A stretch of 64,000 nucleotides of DNA from JAUCQB01 sp964586235 (GCA_964586235.1 CAZPIO010000009.1:39218-103217), one strand, 5' to 3'. Shown: positions 45,446-55,424, counted from the first letter of the stretch. Numbers and translations are program-made. Notes: a model not told the origin generated them from the sequence alone.

Positions 45446-46960
45446 GTGACTGTTTCACAGAGAGGGCTTGCCGGCATGCTACTGATTGGAGCGATCCCGC
45501 CACAGTCAGCCGGGGTGCTTGAGAAGATCCAGGCTGCCCTGTCAACGGCGTCCGATTGGGTCTGGGGACCCTGGCTGCTGATCTTGCTGCTCGGGACGCA
45601 TTTATTCCTCACCGTACGGCTGCGGTTCATCCAGCGGTACACCCTCAAGGCGATCCGCCTGTCTCTCGCCCGCAAGCGCGAAGGCAGCGGCGACATCAGT
45701 CACTTCGGGGCCCTGATGACCGCCCTGGCAGCCACCGTCGGGGCGGGCAATATCGTCGGTGTCGCTACCGCCGTGTCGCTCGGCGGGCCCGGGGCCGTGC
45801 TCTGGATGTGGTTGACAGGCGTGTTCGGAATCGCCACCAAGTACGCCGAGGCCGTGCTGGCGGTGAAATACCGCGTGACCACCCCAAATGGCCAGATGGC
45901 CGGCGGCCCGATGTATGCCCTTGAACGAGGCCTGAAACTGCGATGGCTTGCGGTGTTGTTCGCCCTGTTCACAGCTATTGCGGCATTCGGGATCGGCAAC
46001 ATGGTGCAGGCTAACGCCGTTTCCGAAATGCTGACCGCACCCATGCATCTGCCGGCCCTTTTCGGTGGACACGAGATCAGTGTGCCCAAGTGGATCACGG
46101 GCATCATCATGACCGTGTTGACGGGTGTGGTGATCCTCGGAGGGATCAGATCGATTGCCCGGGTGTGCGGGCTTCTGGTTCCGTTCATGGCAGTCTCCTA
46201 TTTCGTCGGATGCGTGATCATTCTGGCCATGCGATACGAGACCATTCCGGAAACGGTAAGCCTGATCGTCCGCTGCGCGTTCACGAATGAGGCGGCCATC
46301 GGCGGCGTTGTCGGCGTCGGCGTCCTCAAGACCATGCGGTACGGCGTGGCTCGCGGGCTGTTCTCAAACGAGTCGGGGCTGGGCAGCGCCCCGATTGTCG
46401 CCGCGGCCGCACAAACCAAGAACCCGGTACGGCAGGCCCTTGTCTCGTCGACGGGCACCTTCTGGGACACGGTGGTCATCTGTCTGATGACCGGTCTGGT
46501 CATCGTCAGTTCCGGGCATTGGCAGGAAGGCATCGAGGGGCCCGCTCTGACCAAGACAGCCTTCACCGCCCTCGGCCGTCTCGGACCGGTGGTCCTGTCG
46601 ATGGGTCTGGCGACGTTCGTGTTTTCAACGATTCTCGGGTGGTCCTATTATGGGGAAAAAGCTTGCGAATATCTGCTCGGCAACCGGGCGATCCTGCCCT
46701 ACCGCGCCCTGTGGGTCGTCGCGGTCATGATCGGCGCCACCGTTAAGCTCCAGGCGGTCTGGGACTTCGCCGACATCGCCAACGCCCTGATGGCCGTCCC
46801 CAACCTGATCGCCTTGCTGGGACTCAGCGGTGTCATCGTTGCCGAAACAAACAAGTACCTGTGGCAGAACCGTCTCGATGAAGAGGACTCGGTCGAGCCC
46901 GGCGGGCTGCCGGTTCGCCTGGCGGGATCTGCCGACGATCCGCCCACTCCCACCGCCTGA
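45446..46960 (+). CDS. AGCS-family sodium/alanine (glycine) symporter
   Basis: 504 residues from GTG 45446; an ATG at 45476 is also possible. Family markers: LLILLLGTHLFLTVRLRFIQ, the signature GALMTALAATVGAGNIVGVA, GGPGAVLWMWLTGVFGIATK, GGPMYALERGL and GLFSNESGLGSAPIVAAAAQ, and about ten to eleven helices. It imports alanine or glycine with Na+. It is divergent from the TVP38 gene with a short shared intergenic region. Whether it supplies carbon together with pruA-type amino-acid use is only a guess. Confidence 0.95.
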   Translation: MTVSQRGLAGMLLIGAIPPQSAGVLEKIQAALSTASDWVWGPWLLILLLGTHLFLTVRLRFIQRYTLKAIRLSLARKREGSGDISHFGALMTALAATVGAGNIVGVATAVSLGGPGAVLWMWLTGVFGIATKYAEAVLAVKYRVTTPNGQMAGGPMYALERGLKLRWLAVLFALFTAIAAFGIGNMVQANAVSEMLTAPMHLPALFGGHEISVPKWITGIIMTVLTGVVILGGIRSIARVCGLLVPFMAVSYFVGCVIILAMRYETIPETVSLIVRCAFTNEAAIGGVVGVGVLKTMRYGVARGLFSNESGLGSAPIVAAAAQTKNPVRQALVSSTGTFWDTVVICLMTGLVIVSSGHWQEGIEGPALTKTAFTALGRLGPVVLSMGLATFVFSTILGWSYYGEKACEYLLGNRAILPYRALWVVAVMIGATVKLQAVWDFADIANALMAVPNLIALLGLSGVIVAETNKYLWQNRLDEEDSVEPGGLPVRLAGSADDPPTPTA

Positions 46961-47233
46961 GGCATGGATCCTCTCGCAGAAGTAAGTCGACCGGCGAGGG
47001 GTGCTTGGTGACGTCCGAGAACCACCGGAAGCAACCCACATCGGCAGTCAGAGGCCGCCGGAGATGGAGAGCCCCCCGGCCAAGGTCGATATCGCCGTTG
47101 ACCGCACCGGTGCCGTGAAGGACTCTCGGCCTCGCCGGGTTCGGCCACCCGTTTCCAGAATCCTCGCGTCCGGCCGCCGTGTCAGATGCCCGGATCCGGG
47201 AAACATGATCAGTCACAGCGCGAGTCGGAGGCT

Positions 47234-49279
47234 ATGAAGCATCTCACCGATAGAGAATCCAGACAGTCGCGGCGATCTCCGCTGGCCCTGCTGGTTGAGG
47301 CTGACCAGGGGCATCGACTTCTGATCGAAAAGGCCTTCAGTCGCAGCGACGACCTTCTGAAGCTCAAAACGGTCCTGACGTTGCGGGAGGCCAGGGAATA
47401 CCTCGCGGATCAACGGCCGGACGTCCTGATCGTCGATCCCGATCTTCCGGACGGCGACGGGCGCGAGTTGCTCCCCGAAGACATCGAACAGTCGCCCTTC
47501 CCGATCATCGTTCTGACCGCCCCCAGCGATGAGAAAGCCGCGGTGCCTTCGTTCGTCGCCGGAGCCTCCGACTGCGTCGCGAAAAGCGCGGCCGCTCTGG
47601 AGGCCATGCCGCGGATCGCCTCACGCGTGCTGCACGGATGGCATCAGGTTGAGAGACGCCGGCTGGCTGAAAGCGCCCTTCTTCACGAACGACAGCGTCT
47701 CGCAGGAATCGTCAAAGCGCTGCCTCCGATCGTGGTGGGAATGCAGGCCGATGGCACGATCAACATGGTCAACCCTGCAGGCGAACAGGTTTGCGGGCAC
47801 TCCTCCGGCGAACTCGTGGGGCGCAACTGGTGTCACACTTTCTTCGCCGAACGCGACCGCCTCTGCGCCGAGCAGATGATTCAGGATCTGAAGCGCAGCG
47901 GCCAGCCTGTTGTCCGGGAAACAGCGCTGAAGTGCTGCGGCGGCGGGCAGCGGTTCATCTCCTGGGAACTCATCGGCCTGAGGGAGCGGAGCGGAGCGGC
48001 CGGCGAACTCATCGCCCTGGGCACCGACATCGCCTCCCTCCGACAGACCGAGGCCATGAACCGCATCCAAAGCAGCGCGTTGCAGGCCGTGGCCAATTGC
48101 GTGGTCATCACGGACCGAAACGGCTGCGTGAACTGGGTCAATCCATCCTTCACCCGGATTACGGGCTACTCCCTGGAAGAGGTCGTCGGCAAAAACCTCC
48201 GCATCCTCAAGAGCGGCAAGCACAACAGCGAATTCTACCGCGACCTCTGGGAGAGCATCCTGGCCGGCCGCGTCTGGGAAGGTGTTCTGGTCAACCGCCG
48301 CAAGGACGGCGTTCTCTACGACGACGAGACAACGATCACCCCCGTGCCTGATGAGTCGGGCCAGATCACCCACTTCATCGCCATCAAGCAGGATATCACC
48401 GAGCGAAGAAAGGCCGAGCGGGCGATGAAGAACTATGCCAAGACGCTGGAGGAGACCGCCCGGGAACTCGCGGAGATCACCTGGATCGCTGAGCAGACGC
48501 GGGACGAGGCCGAGCGGGCCAACAAGGTCAAGAGCGAGTTTCTGGCCAAGATGTCCCACGAGCTGCGCACGCCGCTGAACTCGATTATCGGCTTCACCGA
48601 GTTGATGATCGACGACAGGCAGGATGTGCCGGGAGCGAAGCGCGCGAACCGTCTCGAGAAGGTGCATCGCAACGCGAAGAATCTCCTGGCCCTCATCAAC
48701 GACATCCTCGACCTGTCCAAGATCGAGGCCGACCGGCTCTCTCTGGACTGGGCCTGGCTCGACGTGCAACGCCTGATCCGGGAATGCGTCGAATCCGCCC
48801 AACCGCTCGTCCGCCCCGACGTCCGGCTGGAGGCGGCGATCGATCCGTCCGTCACCGACACCGCCCAGTGGTACGGCGACGAGGTCCGGCTCCGACAGTC
48901 GCTGACCAATCTCCTCAGCAATGCCGCCAAGTTCACCGAGTCCGGCCGGATCGAGGTCCGCGCCGCAATCGACGAAGGCGTTCTGGTGATCGATGTGGAA
49001 GACACCGGAATCGGCATCGCCCCCGAGAACCTGTCCCGGGTCTTCCGCGAGTTTGAGCAGGTTGACTCCTCCAGCACACGACGGGCAGGCGGAACGGGCC
49101 TCGGACTGGCGATAACGCAACGGTTGTGCAAGCTGATGAAGGGCGAGATATCAGTCAAAAGCCAACTGGGAACAGGCTCCTGCTTTACGATTCGTCTGCC
49201 GCGATTGTCGGAAAGCGATATCAGCGAAGCTGCAGGCACAGACAGTCCAGCTTCAGCAGTATTGAGCGTGCAGTCCTGA
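47234..49279 (+). CDS. sensor histidine kinase with N-terminal receiver and two PAS domains
   Basis: 681 residues from ATG 47234 (CGGAGG upstream); no membrane segment, so cytosolic. Order: receiver (20-135, Asp68 and Lys117 in place), PAS (150-265, GIVKALPPIVVGMQADGTIN), PAS-PAC (275-390, ITGYSLEEVVGKNLRILKSG), a coiled-coil (390-430), HisKA with His442 (FLAKMSHELRTPLNSIIGF) and HATPase (N box NLLSNAAKFTES, G1 DTGIGI, G2 GGTGLGLAIT). The receiver before the PAS domains makes it an internal relay or a responder to another kinase. Two response regulators follow (168 and 50 bases), so the three form a phosphorelay module. Confidence 0.95.
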   Translation: MKHLTDRESRQSRRSPLALLVEADQGHRLLIEKAFSRSDDLLKLKTVLTLREAREYLADQRPDVLIVDPDLPDGDGRELLPEDIEQSPFPIIVLTAPSDEKAAVPSFVAGASDCVAKSAAALEAMPRIASRVLHGWHQVERRRLAESALLHERQRLAGIVKALPPIVVGMQADGTINMVNPAGEQVCGHSSGELVGRNWCHTFFAERDRLCAEQMIQDLKRSGQPVVRETALKCCGGGQRFISWELIGLRERSGAAGELIALGTDIASLRQTEAMNRIQSSALQAVANCVVITDRNGCVNWVNPSFTRITGYSLEEVVGKNLRILKSGKHNSEFYRDLWESILAGRVWEGVLVNRRKDGVLYDDETTITPVPDESGQITHFIAIKQDITERRKAERAMKNYAKTLEETARELAEITWIAEQTRDEAERANKVKSEFLAKMSHELRTPLNSIIGFTELMIDDRQDVPGAKRANRLEKVHRNAKNLLALINDILDLSKIEADRLSLDWAWLDVQRLIRECVESAQPLVRPDVRLEAAIDPSVTDTAQWYGDEVRLRQSLTNLLSNAAKFTESGRIEVRAAIDEGVLVIDVEDTGIGIAPENLSRVFREFEQVDSSSTRRAGGTGLGLAITQRLCKLMKGEISVKSQLGTGSCFTIRLPRLSESDISEAAGTDSPASAVLSVQS

Positions 49280-49447
49280 CGCAAGCGTATTATTGGGCGA
49301 TCGCGGGCGACCGCGGACACGGCACACCACCGCGATACAACAGACTAGTCAAAGTCATCCCGCCCAGACCCGATTAAACTACCGCAGGGCCGTGCCGCCA
49401 TCGGAGGGGGCCGCCAGGCCGACTCATTGGAGATCTTGAGACAGGAT

Positions 49448-49837
49448 ATGAAGAAGATACTCGTCGTCGAGGATACGCAGGACAACTTCGATCTCGTTGC
49501 TGACGCCCTGGGCAGCCTCTACGAGATCAGCCACGCAGAGACGGGTCCTGCGGGCATCACGCAGGCAGCAAGCCTGCATCCCGACCTGATTCTGTTGGAC
49601 ATGAGCATCCCGGAGCTGGATGGATGGGAAGTTGCCAGGCGGCTGAGAGCCAACGCGGCGACGGCGGAAATCCCCGTCATCGCCCTGACGGCACATGCCA
49701 TGAAAGGCGACCGAGAGCGATGCCTCGATGCCGGCTGCACGGACTACATATCCAAGCCGCTGAGCGTCCGGGAACTGGTCCGACTGGCGGAACGATACGC
49801 GCCGACAGCGGGAAGCTGTACGACAACACCAGGTTGA
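49448..49837 (+). CDS. stand-alone response regulator receiver (CheY/DivK-like)
   Basis: 129 residues from ATG 49448 (AGACAGG upstream); TTG 49427 is open in frame. Only a receiver domain: KKILVVEDTQDN, phosphate acceptor Asp51 (LILLDMSIPELDG), the T switch (ALTAHAMKGD) and Lys103 (YISKPL). The sequence is of the DivK type found after hybrid kinases. Likely takes phosphate from the kinase encoded just upstream and passes it on or binds a target protein. Confidence 0.93.
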   Translation: MKKILVVEDTQDNFDLVADALGSLYEISHAETGPAGITQAASLHPDLILLDMSIPELDGWEVARRLRANAATAEIPVIALTAHAMKGDRERCLDAGCTDYISKPLSVRELVRLAERYAPTAGSCTTTPG

Positions 49838-49887
49838 GCCGTCGGATGGTGGCCACTGATAGTCGTTGACACAGAGGATGCCTCGGA

Positions 49888-50784
49888 ATGAATGCAGCCA
49901 GCGAAGAAATCGACCTTTCAACGGTCACCATACTCGCAGTGGACGACTTGGAGGACAACCTCGATCTGATCGAGGAGTACCTCGACGGCGTGGTATGGAG
50001 TGTCATCCGCGCGGACTCGGGCGAGGCCTGTATCAGCCAGGCAATCGAGCACAGCCCCGACGCGATTCTCCTGGATCTCATGATGCCAAACATGAACGGC
50101 CTGTCGGTGATCCGCTCAATCCGCGGGATCGAGCGTCTCCGGCACATTCCGATCATTCTGCACACCGCCTACGCCGACCGCGACAACATCATCGCCGCCC
50201 GCAGACTGGGCTGCAATCACATCCTCGCCAAGCCGCTGTCGCGAGAGCGGCTTCTGGCCGAAATCCGGAAGACCTTGGCGGAAAAGCCTCCACCGGCAAA
50301 GAGCGAAGCGTCAACCGAGCAGGAAAACGATGCGAAAACAAAAGACCTGATTGCCGGAGCGCGGGCGGCCAGGCAGATGATCGAAAGCAACGATCGCGAG
50401 AAGGCCGTCTCCAAGATTGAGACCATCGAATGCCTGCAGAACCTGATCCGCGACGACAGTTCCATCGGCCAGCAACTGATCAGGGTGGCCAATTCGCCCA
50501 AGTATATGGGCATCAGACGAATCGAGACGGTCCGAGAAGCGATCGTCCGCATCGGCATGCGAGAGGCGAAAGCCCTCATCAAGAAAGCATCACCTCGAAT
50601 GCTCAAGGGCACCAACTCCGCCTGGACCATCCGGGCACTCGATCTGCTGGAGACCATCACGAGGCTGTTCCCTGAGCGGGCGTCCACCGAGGAGGGACTC
50701 CTGTCACTGCTGGATGACCTCGCCTCGGGCCCGGTGAGGGATTCGGCACAAACGGTGGTCGACAGGGTAAAAAGCGGCTCGTAG
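49888..50784 (+). CDS. response regulator with HDOD-like output domain
   Basis: 298 residues from ATG 49888. Receiver: TILAVDDLEDNLDL, Asp63 (AILLDLMMPNMNG), Lys115 (ILAKPL). A charged linker leads to a helical region (155-240) whose core LIRVANSPKYMGIRRIETVR and EAIVRIGMREAKALI is typical of HDOD domains, but the region is shorter than a full HDOD. HDOD proteins occur in signalling of motility, competence and stress. It ends the kinase-regulator-regulator group, with convergent transcription after it. Confidence 0.85.
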   Translation: MNAASEEIDLSTVTILAVDDLEDNLDLIEEYLDGVVWSVIRADSGEACISQAIEHSPDAILLDLMMPNMNGLSVIRSIRGIERLRHIPIILHTAYADRDNIIAARRLGCNHILAKPLSRERLLAEIRKTLAEKPPPAKSEASTEQENDAKTKDLIAGARAARQMIESNDREKAVSKIETIECLQNLIRDDSSIGQQLIRVANSPKYMGIRRIETVREAIVRIGMREAKALIKKASPRMLKGTNSAWTIRALDLLETITRLFPERASTEEGLLSLLDDLASGPVRDSAQTVVDRVKSGS

Positions 50785-50888
50785 AAGGCCGGTCGACACC
50801 GCTCAGCCCTCTTTCAAGACCCTGCACGGACAGGGCCGGCACGCCGGTCTGCCGCCTTACCATCGGGCCGCATCTGCCGCATCGAGAC

Positions 50889-53800
50889 TCAGTAATGGGC
50901 TTCGACCTGAATCGTCTTGCCCGTGGGAGCAAGTCGAATCGTCTCGCGCTTCGGATCAAAATCGGCGTGCGGACGCCCATCCACGGTGACCGACTTCATC
51001 GGCTTGCCCTCCGGATGCCTCAGGCGCAGCACGATAGCCTTGGGCGCCGATCGCGTCGGAGGCTCAATCTCCGCGCCAATGCGGCCCTGGCTGGGCGCCG
51101 ATCTGATCCGGTAACTGACAACACCGAACAGGGTCGGGGCACTCTTCACGCCGATGCTCATGTCGTCCTTGAACCAGTTGCTGGTCACGAAGGGAGCTAG
51201 CCAGAGTTCCTCGCCCCGCTCCGTCACCAGCATGGTCCGCGACTGGTACAGGAAGTAGCCGGTTTCGTGAGTCTTGTTGTAACAGAAGTTCGAGAAGTGC
51301 TCGAAAATCGACAGGCAGGTCCCGTCGATCAGCGAAGCCAGCGTATTGAAATAGCTCCGGACGAACGGCTTGACGTCGTCGCGCAAGGCGCTGATCTCCG
51401 CGTTGCGGCAATAGTACGGCTGCACCTTGGCAAAGCCGCCCATGTCGAACCACTCGGCATGGTTGCGCTCGGCCGGGTACCCGCCCCAGCCATCCGACAG
51501 GAACTGCACGTCCTCCATGTGATTCATGATCCAATCGACGTCCGGAGCATCGGGCTTCATGACCCCCAGGGCGATCATGTGGTGGCTGCCCAGATCAACG
51601 TCATAAGCCCAACTGCGGTTGCCATCCTGGCCGGGGTAGTAGTCGGCCATCGGGCCGGGGGTGTAGACCGATCCGGGATAATACGGCACCCAGGTCCCGT
51701 CGCGAAGCGGCACCACCGGAGCCTGTGCCTGCGATTCCTTGAAGGCCCGCACGATCTCGCCACGCAGTTCCTCGGCGGCAGCCACAACCTTGTTGCCGTC
51801 TGGGTGGCCGATGGCCTTAAGGGCCTGCCCCGTTGCCGCCAGACCTGCCCGGAAATAGCTGTTCGCGTAGAAGTAATAGGCATAGGCGTTCCAATCCGCC
51901 TGGACGCCCGGAGGCATGAGGCCGTATTCGGGCAACTTGCGGCTGTCGGTCCTGAGCTTGCGCGTCTTGGCAGGCTGGGCCGTCACCCACTGGCACAGTC
52001 CGGCGGGCTTGTCTACGACCGACTTGAACCATTCGTCGTCGCGGGCCAGTTGCATGTACTCGCCGAGGGCCCACAGGTGCCAGCCATTACCCATCAGCGT
52101 GTAACCCATGGTCATGAAGCCTTCGGGCTTGTAGTGGGTGAAGAAGTACTCAAACGAGCGCCGGGCGAAGTCGTTCTGGCCCCAGTACTGCATGCCGCGG
52201 ATCGGTGAGTTGCCCTCGCTGTCGATGGCCACCCAGTAGCGGTCCGACGCGATCCACGGGACGATCAGCCTGCCCTGCTGCTCGTTGCGGGCCGCCAGCA
52301 GCACGTGAACCAGGTTGGCTCTGATCACGTCGGCAATCCACGGGTCTGGAAGATCGATCTGCATGCCTGTAACCAGGATCGCCTCCCAGTAAGCCTTGAA
52401 GCGATCAAAGAGCGCCTCACCGCCAGTAAGCTCCTCTTGTTGATCGGGCGTCATCTGCCATGCGGGCAAGTAGATGTAGCATCGGGCGCTGCCGCCGGCC
52501 GGCAATCGACCGGACAGCGAGACATGCCCCTTGTTGCCGCGGACCTTGCTGCCGGCGAATTCACCGCAATCGAAAACGCCCACAAGCTGTCCCTTGTCGG
52601 TCACAATCGTGCGATTCGAGACCGTCTCGATCGATGGCCGCCTGCTATCATCTTCGCCGCTGGAAAAGAGGAAGGATGCGCCCACCTCGGCCAACTCGGC
52701 CTTGGTGTTCTTCATCGTCAGTTCGACCATGCACAGCGGCTTGGCGTTCAGCCACCGCGGCGCCGTCGGCAGGTTTTCCTTCGCAAACGGCACCACGTAA
52801 ATCCGCTGCCGGTACTCGAGGCCGCCAGCCGTTGCGGTAATCACCGGCGCCGGCAGCCAGCCGCCCTCCAGGTGGCGGCTCAGCTTGGGTGCCTCGGTGA
52901 ACAGTTCCGTCAGATAGACGGGCTCAGCAGCCTGCCCCTTGCCGATCAGCCGGGCCTCGCACCAGTTACCGGCATCAAAACCCCGACCGTCGCCGGCATC
53001 GGTCAGTTTCAACGACAGGGTCTGAGCACCGGCCAGAGGTACGCTCACCGGCTTGGGATCGTCGTTTTCCTTCATGACGCCGCTGTCGAACCGCTTTTCA
53101 CCGTCCACCAGCACCTGGAACACCACGCTCCCCGGCGCGCCGCCCCCCTGCCACTGGAGACCGACCTCGGCCTCAAACCGTTCGTAGCCCTCGCTCACAT
53201 CGATCACGATTTCACCCATGGAGTGATGCCCGAGACCTCGCGAGTACTTCTTGTCATGAATCTGCAAGGCCAACGCGCTGGCTGGGTCGGCGTGGGCAGC
53301 CTTGTTCAGGCCCAGGCTGCCCCAGGTCTGCGACTGGCCCAGGATCCGCCGATTCCCGAACATCGGCGTGAACACGCAGTTGGCCGTACGGCCCTTGGCA
53401 TCTCTGTCGAAATTGTCGTAATAGAAGATCGTCCCGTTGGGCTCGGTCACGAACTTGGCGTTATCGCAGGCCAGCGAGATCATCATCCGCCCGGCATCCA
53501 GGCTCGAGTTGTAGTGCGTCTTGCTCATGGCCCGCTCGCGGGTCTGGTCGGGCATCTCCCGAACCTGCTCCAGAACGGTCTTCTTCCCCTCGAACTCCCG
53601 CTTGTACTCCTCCATGTTCTTGTCCGCCGGCACCTTGCTGACAAACAGGCCCGCGTGGGCTACGTAAACCGGACCGCGTTCCAGCACGTCGTCCATGGCC
53701 ACGGCGAACGAGCCTTCGGGCATGCGAAAACGGATCGAGGTCCGATCCGCCCGCACCTGGCGGGTCGCATCGAGCGAGGCGTGACGAACGGTGAGTTCCA

Positions 53801-54506
53801 GCGCAGATCCCATCTCCCACCACGTCTGAACAACCGGCCTGTTGTTGAGCACGATTTGCCCGTTGTACACTGTCAGATCGGCCTTTCGATCCGGCCTGGC
53901 CGGGTCGCTTTGAACGAGGATTCTCGAAGTGACCATGGGCGACGCCGTGAGGGCCGACAGCCTGGAGACCTTCACCGGCTTGCCGCCCACCGGAAGGATC
54001 CAGCGTGCTTTCCAGTACAGCTTGCCCGGCTTGGCGATTGTGAAAGTCCAGCTCTTTTCCTTGGTTTCGAGGTTGCCGTCGACAGCGACCCATTTCCCCT
54101 GCCAGAGCGTCGCACCCTCCCAGAACTCGACGACCGGCTGGCCGGCCTGGGATGCCGGTAGATCGGAATCGAGAATGATGCCCAGCGACCGGAGCGGTCG
54201 GCCCTCGAACCACTGCAGGCCGACGCAGGCCTGGCCGTTGGCGGCCGGGGCCACCTGCCGGCAACCTTCCGGGTCGGGAAAAAGGTCAGTCTCCAGGAAC
54301 AGATCCTCGGCCGCGATCTCCTCCAACCGGCTGGCCCGCACCCCGACATCCCGCTGGGGGTCCCAGGTGCAGACGCGGGCGAACGGGGCTGCCTCGAGCA
54401 GATCGCCGGTTTGGTCAGCCGCCCTGGCCGTCTGGGCGGCGACTGACAGTACCAGCAGTACCAAGGATGCAAGAAAGGCCATCGAGATCAGGGCACGGGT
54501 GAACAT
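50889..54506 (-). CDS. secreted NPCBM-containing protein with (alpha/alpha)6-type catalytic-like region
   Basis: 1205 residues from ATG 54506 (GGGGAGC upstream); an in-frame ATG at 54539 is rejected. Signal peptide 1-30. The front part (40-400) is beta-rich. An NPCBM-type carbohydrate-binding domain follows (about 410-525, with YSRGLGHHSMGEIVIDVS and FQVLVDGEKRFDSGVM). The central and C-terminal part (690-1110) is helical with paired Trp/Gly segments (IVPWIASDRYWVAIDSEGNS, FMTMGYTLMGNGWHLWALGE, GSHHMIALGVM), resembling GH63/78/127-like six-hairpin enzymes. A short beta region closes it (VTVDGRPHADFDP). An exo-acting glycosidase is likely; the exact family and residues cannot be fixed from the sequence alone. 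Confidence 0.75.
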   Translation of the reverse strand: MFTRALISMAFLASLVLLVLSVAAQTARAADQTGDLLEAAPFARVCTWDPQRDVGVRASRLEEIAAEDLFLETDLFPDPEGCRQVAPAANGQACVGLQWFEGRPLRSLGIILDSDLPASQAGQPVVEFWEGATLWQGKWVAVDGNLETKEKSWTFTIAKPGKLYWKARWILPVGGKPVKVSRLSALTASPMVTSRILVQSDPARPDRKADLTVYNGQIVLNNRPVVQTWWEMGSALELTVRHASLDATRQVRADRTSIRFRMPEGSFAVAMDDVLERGPVYVAHAGLFVSKVPADKNMEEYKREFEGKKTVLEQVREMPDQTRERAMSKTHYNSSLDAGRMMISLACDNAKFVTEPNGTIFYYDNFDRDAKGRTANCVFTPMFGNRRILGQSQTWGSLGLNKAAHADPASALALQIHDKKYSRGLGHHSMGEIVIDVSEGYERFEAEVGLQWQGGGAPGSVVFQVLVDGEKRFDSGVMKENDDPKPVSVPLAGAQTLSLKLTDAGDGRGFDAGNWCEARLIGKGQAAEPVYLTELFTEAPKLSRHLEGGWLPAPVITATAGGLEYRQRIYVVPFAKENLPTAPRWLNAKPLCMVELTMKNTKAELAEVGASFLFSSGEDDSRRPSIETVSNRTIVTDKGQLVGVFDCGEFAGSKVRGNKGHVSLSGRLPAGGSARCYIYLPAWQMTPDQQEELTGGEALFDRFKAYWEAILVTGMQIDLPDPWIADVIRANLVHVLLAARNEQQGRLIVPWIASDRYWVAIDSEGNSPIRGMQYWGQNDFARRSFEYFFTHYKPEGFMTMGYTLMGNGWHLWALGEYMQLARDDEWFKSVVDKPAGLCQWVTAQPAKTRKLRTDSRKLPEYGLMPPGVQADWNAYAYYFYANSYFRAGLAATGQALKAIGHPDGNKVVAAAEELRGEIVRAFKESQAQAPVVPLRDGTWVPYYPGSVYTPGPMADYYPGQDGNRSWAYDVDLGSHHMIALGVMKPDAPDVDWIMNHMEDVQFLSDGWGGYPAERNHAEWFDMGGFAKVQPYYCRNAEISALRDDVKPFVRSYFNTLASLIDGTCLSIFEHFSNFCYNKTHETGYFLYQSRTMLVTERGEELWLAPFVTSNWFKDDMSIGVKSAPTLFGVVSYRIRSAPSQGRIGAEIEPPTRSAPKAIVLRLRHPEGKPMKSVTVDGRPHADFDPKRETIRLAPTGKTIQVEAHY

Positions 54507-54603
54507 GGTTAGCTCCCCATAGATGAAAAACGCCGACAATACCGACCGAGATAATGCAGAACGGGGTCTGTGTCCAGAGGACGGGTCGGAGGCAGCCGTT
54601 ACC

Positions 54604-54754
54604 GGGCCCGTGACAGTTTAGGCGGCTCTTTCAGAACCCCGAGCGCTAGCGAGCGGGCCTCGGGTCGTGCGACCGCTTCGCGGTCTGGCCCGTCGCTTGC
54701 GCTCCGGGTTCTGAATTGGCCCTGCCTCTACCCCGCCCAAACTGTCACGGACCC
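54604..54754. mobile_element. 151-bp palindromic MITE-like element with 9-bp target duplication
   Basis: Terminal inverted repeats of 22 bases lie at 54604-54625 and 54733-54754 with two mismatches (GGGYCCGTGACAG then TTTRGGCGG). Within them is a second inverted repeat opening TTCAGAACCC (54630-54639) and closing GGGTTCTGAA (54706-54715), and a tip GACCGC TTC GCGGTC (54671-54685), so the whole element can fold into one long cruciform. The identical 9 bases GCCGTTACC flank it on both sides (54595-54603 and 54755-54763), as expected of a target-site duplication. It encodes no protein and would need a transposase in trans. The right copy of the duplication contains the stop codon of the next gene (54759-54761). 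Confidence 0.8.
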
Positions 54755-54758
54755 GCCG

Positions 54759-55424
54759 TTACCGCACGGCCATGAGCCTGAACGGCATCAGGAACCAGAG
54801 GGCACCGGTGATGAGTTTCGACGAAGCGCAGGCCGCGATCAGCCTGCGCGACGTGACTGGAACGCCCCACTGCCGCCACCGTCTCCGCACTACCCAGAAT
54901 TGCACAATGGCAACCTCGATCGTTGTCCCGACATAGAAGTGCAGCAAGCCCCAGCGCTCGGCGGCATCCCAGCCAAAGTCTCCGAGAGACCAATACCTCC
55001 CTGCGAGCAACATGCTCACAACGCTCACTCCGTAGCCGATCAGGACCCCCTCCCACCACGAACGGAACCGGCACCAACCAATTCGACCGATGATTGGGGC
55101 GACGATACACATCTCGACCGCGGCTTGGCATCCGCTGACAGCAAAGGGAATGAGAACGAATGCCAATAAGACCAGAAGGAACCAGAATTGGGCGAAGATG
55201 ACCAAGGCACCGATGAACAGCGCCGTCAATACACACGCCGCGATGGCAGAATTACGCCCCTCCCGCCGTTTTCGGATCTCGTCGAAAATCCGCGGGATGT
55301 CCTCCCACCTGAACTCGAAGCCACACTCGGGGCACCGCGGCAAGGTCAACCCGCGCAGGTTGTACCGGCATCGCGGGCAGGGAAGGTCATGCTGGAGGCC
55401 CTCCGGGCCAGGAGGGTCGAGCAC
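54759..55424 (-). CDS. zinc-ribbon membrane protein, unknown function
   Basis: 221 residues from GTG 55424. A strong TAGGAGG lies about 30 bases upstream at 55454-55460, with only CTG or ATC codons in frame after it, so the real start may be a few codons earlier (the frame reads LELPDFKVLDPPG). Residues 17-35 hold two Cys-x2-Cys knuckles (LPCPRCRYNLRGL, LPRCPECGFEF), a rubredoxin-like zinc ribbon. Then about five membrane helices. This layout is frequent in planctomycetes and has no assigned function. The C-terminal codons overlap the duplicated target site of the mobile element. Confidence 0.8.
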   Translation of the reverse strand: MLDPPGPEGLQHDLPCPRCRYNLRGLTLPRCPECGFEFRWEDIPRIFDEIRKRREGRNSAIAACVLTALFIGALVIFAQFWFLLVLLAFVLIPFAVSGCQAAVEMCIVAPIIGRIGWCRFRSWWEGVLIGYGVSVVSMLLAGRYWSLGDFGWDAAERWGLLHFYVGTTIEVAIVQFWVVRRRWRQWGVPVTSRRLIAACASSKLITGALWFLMPFRLMAVR

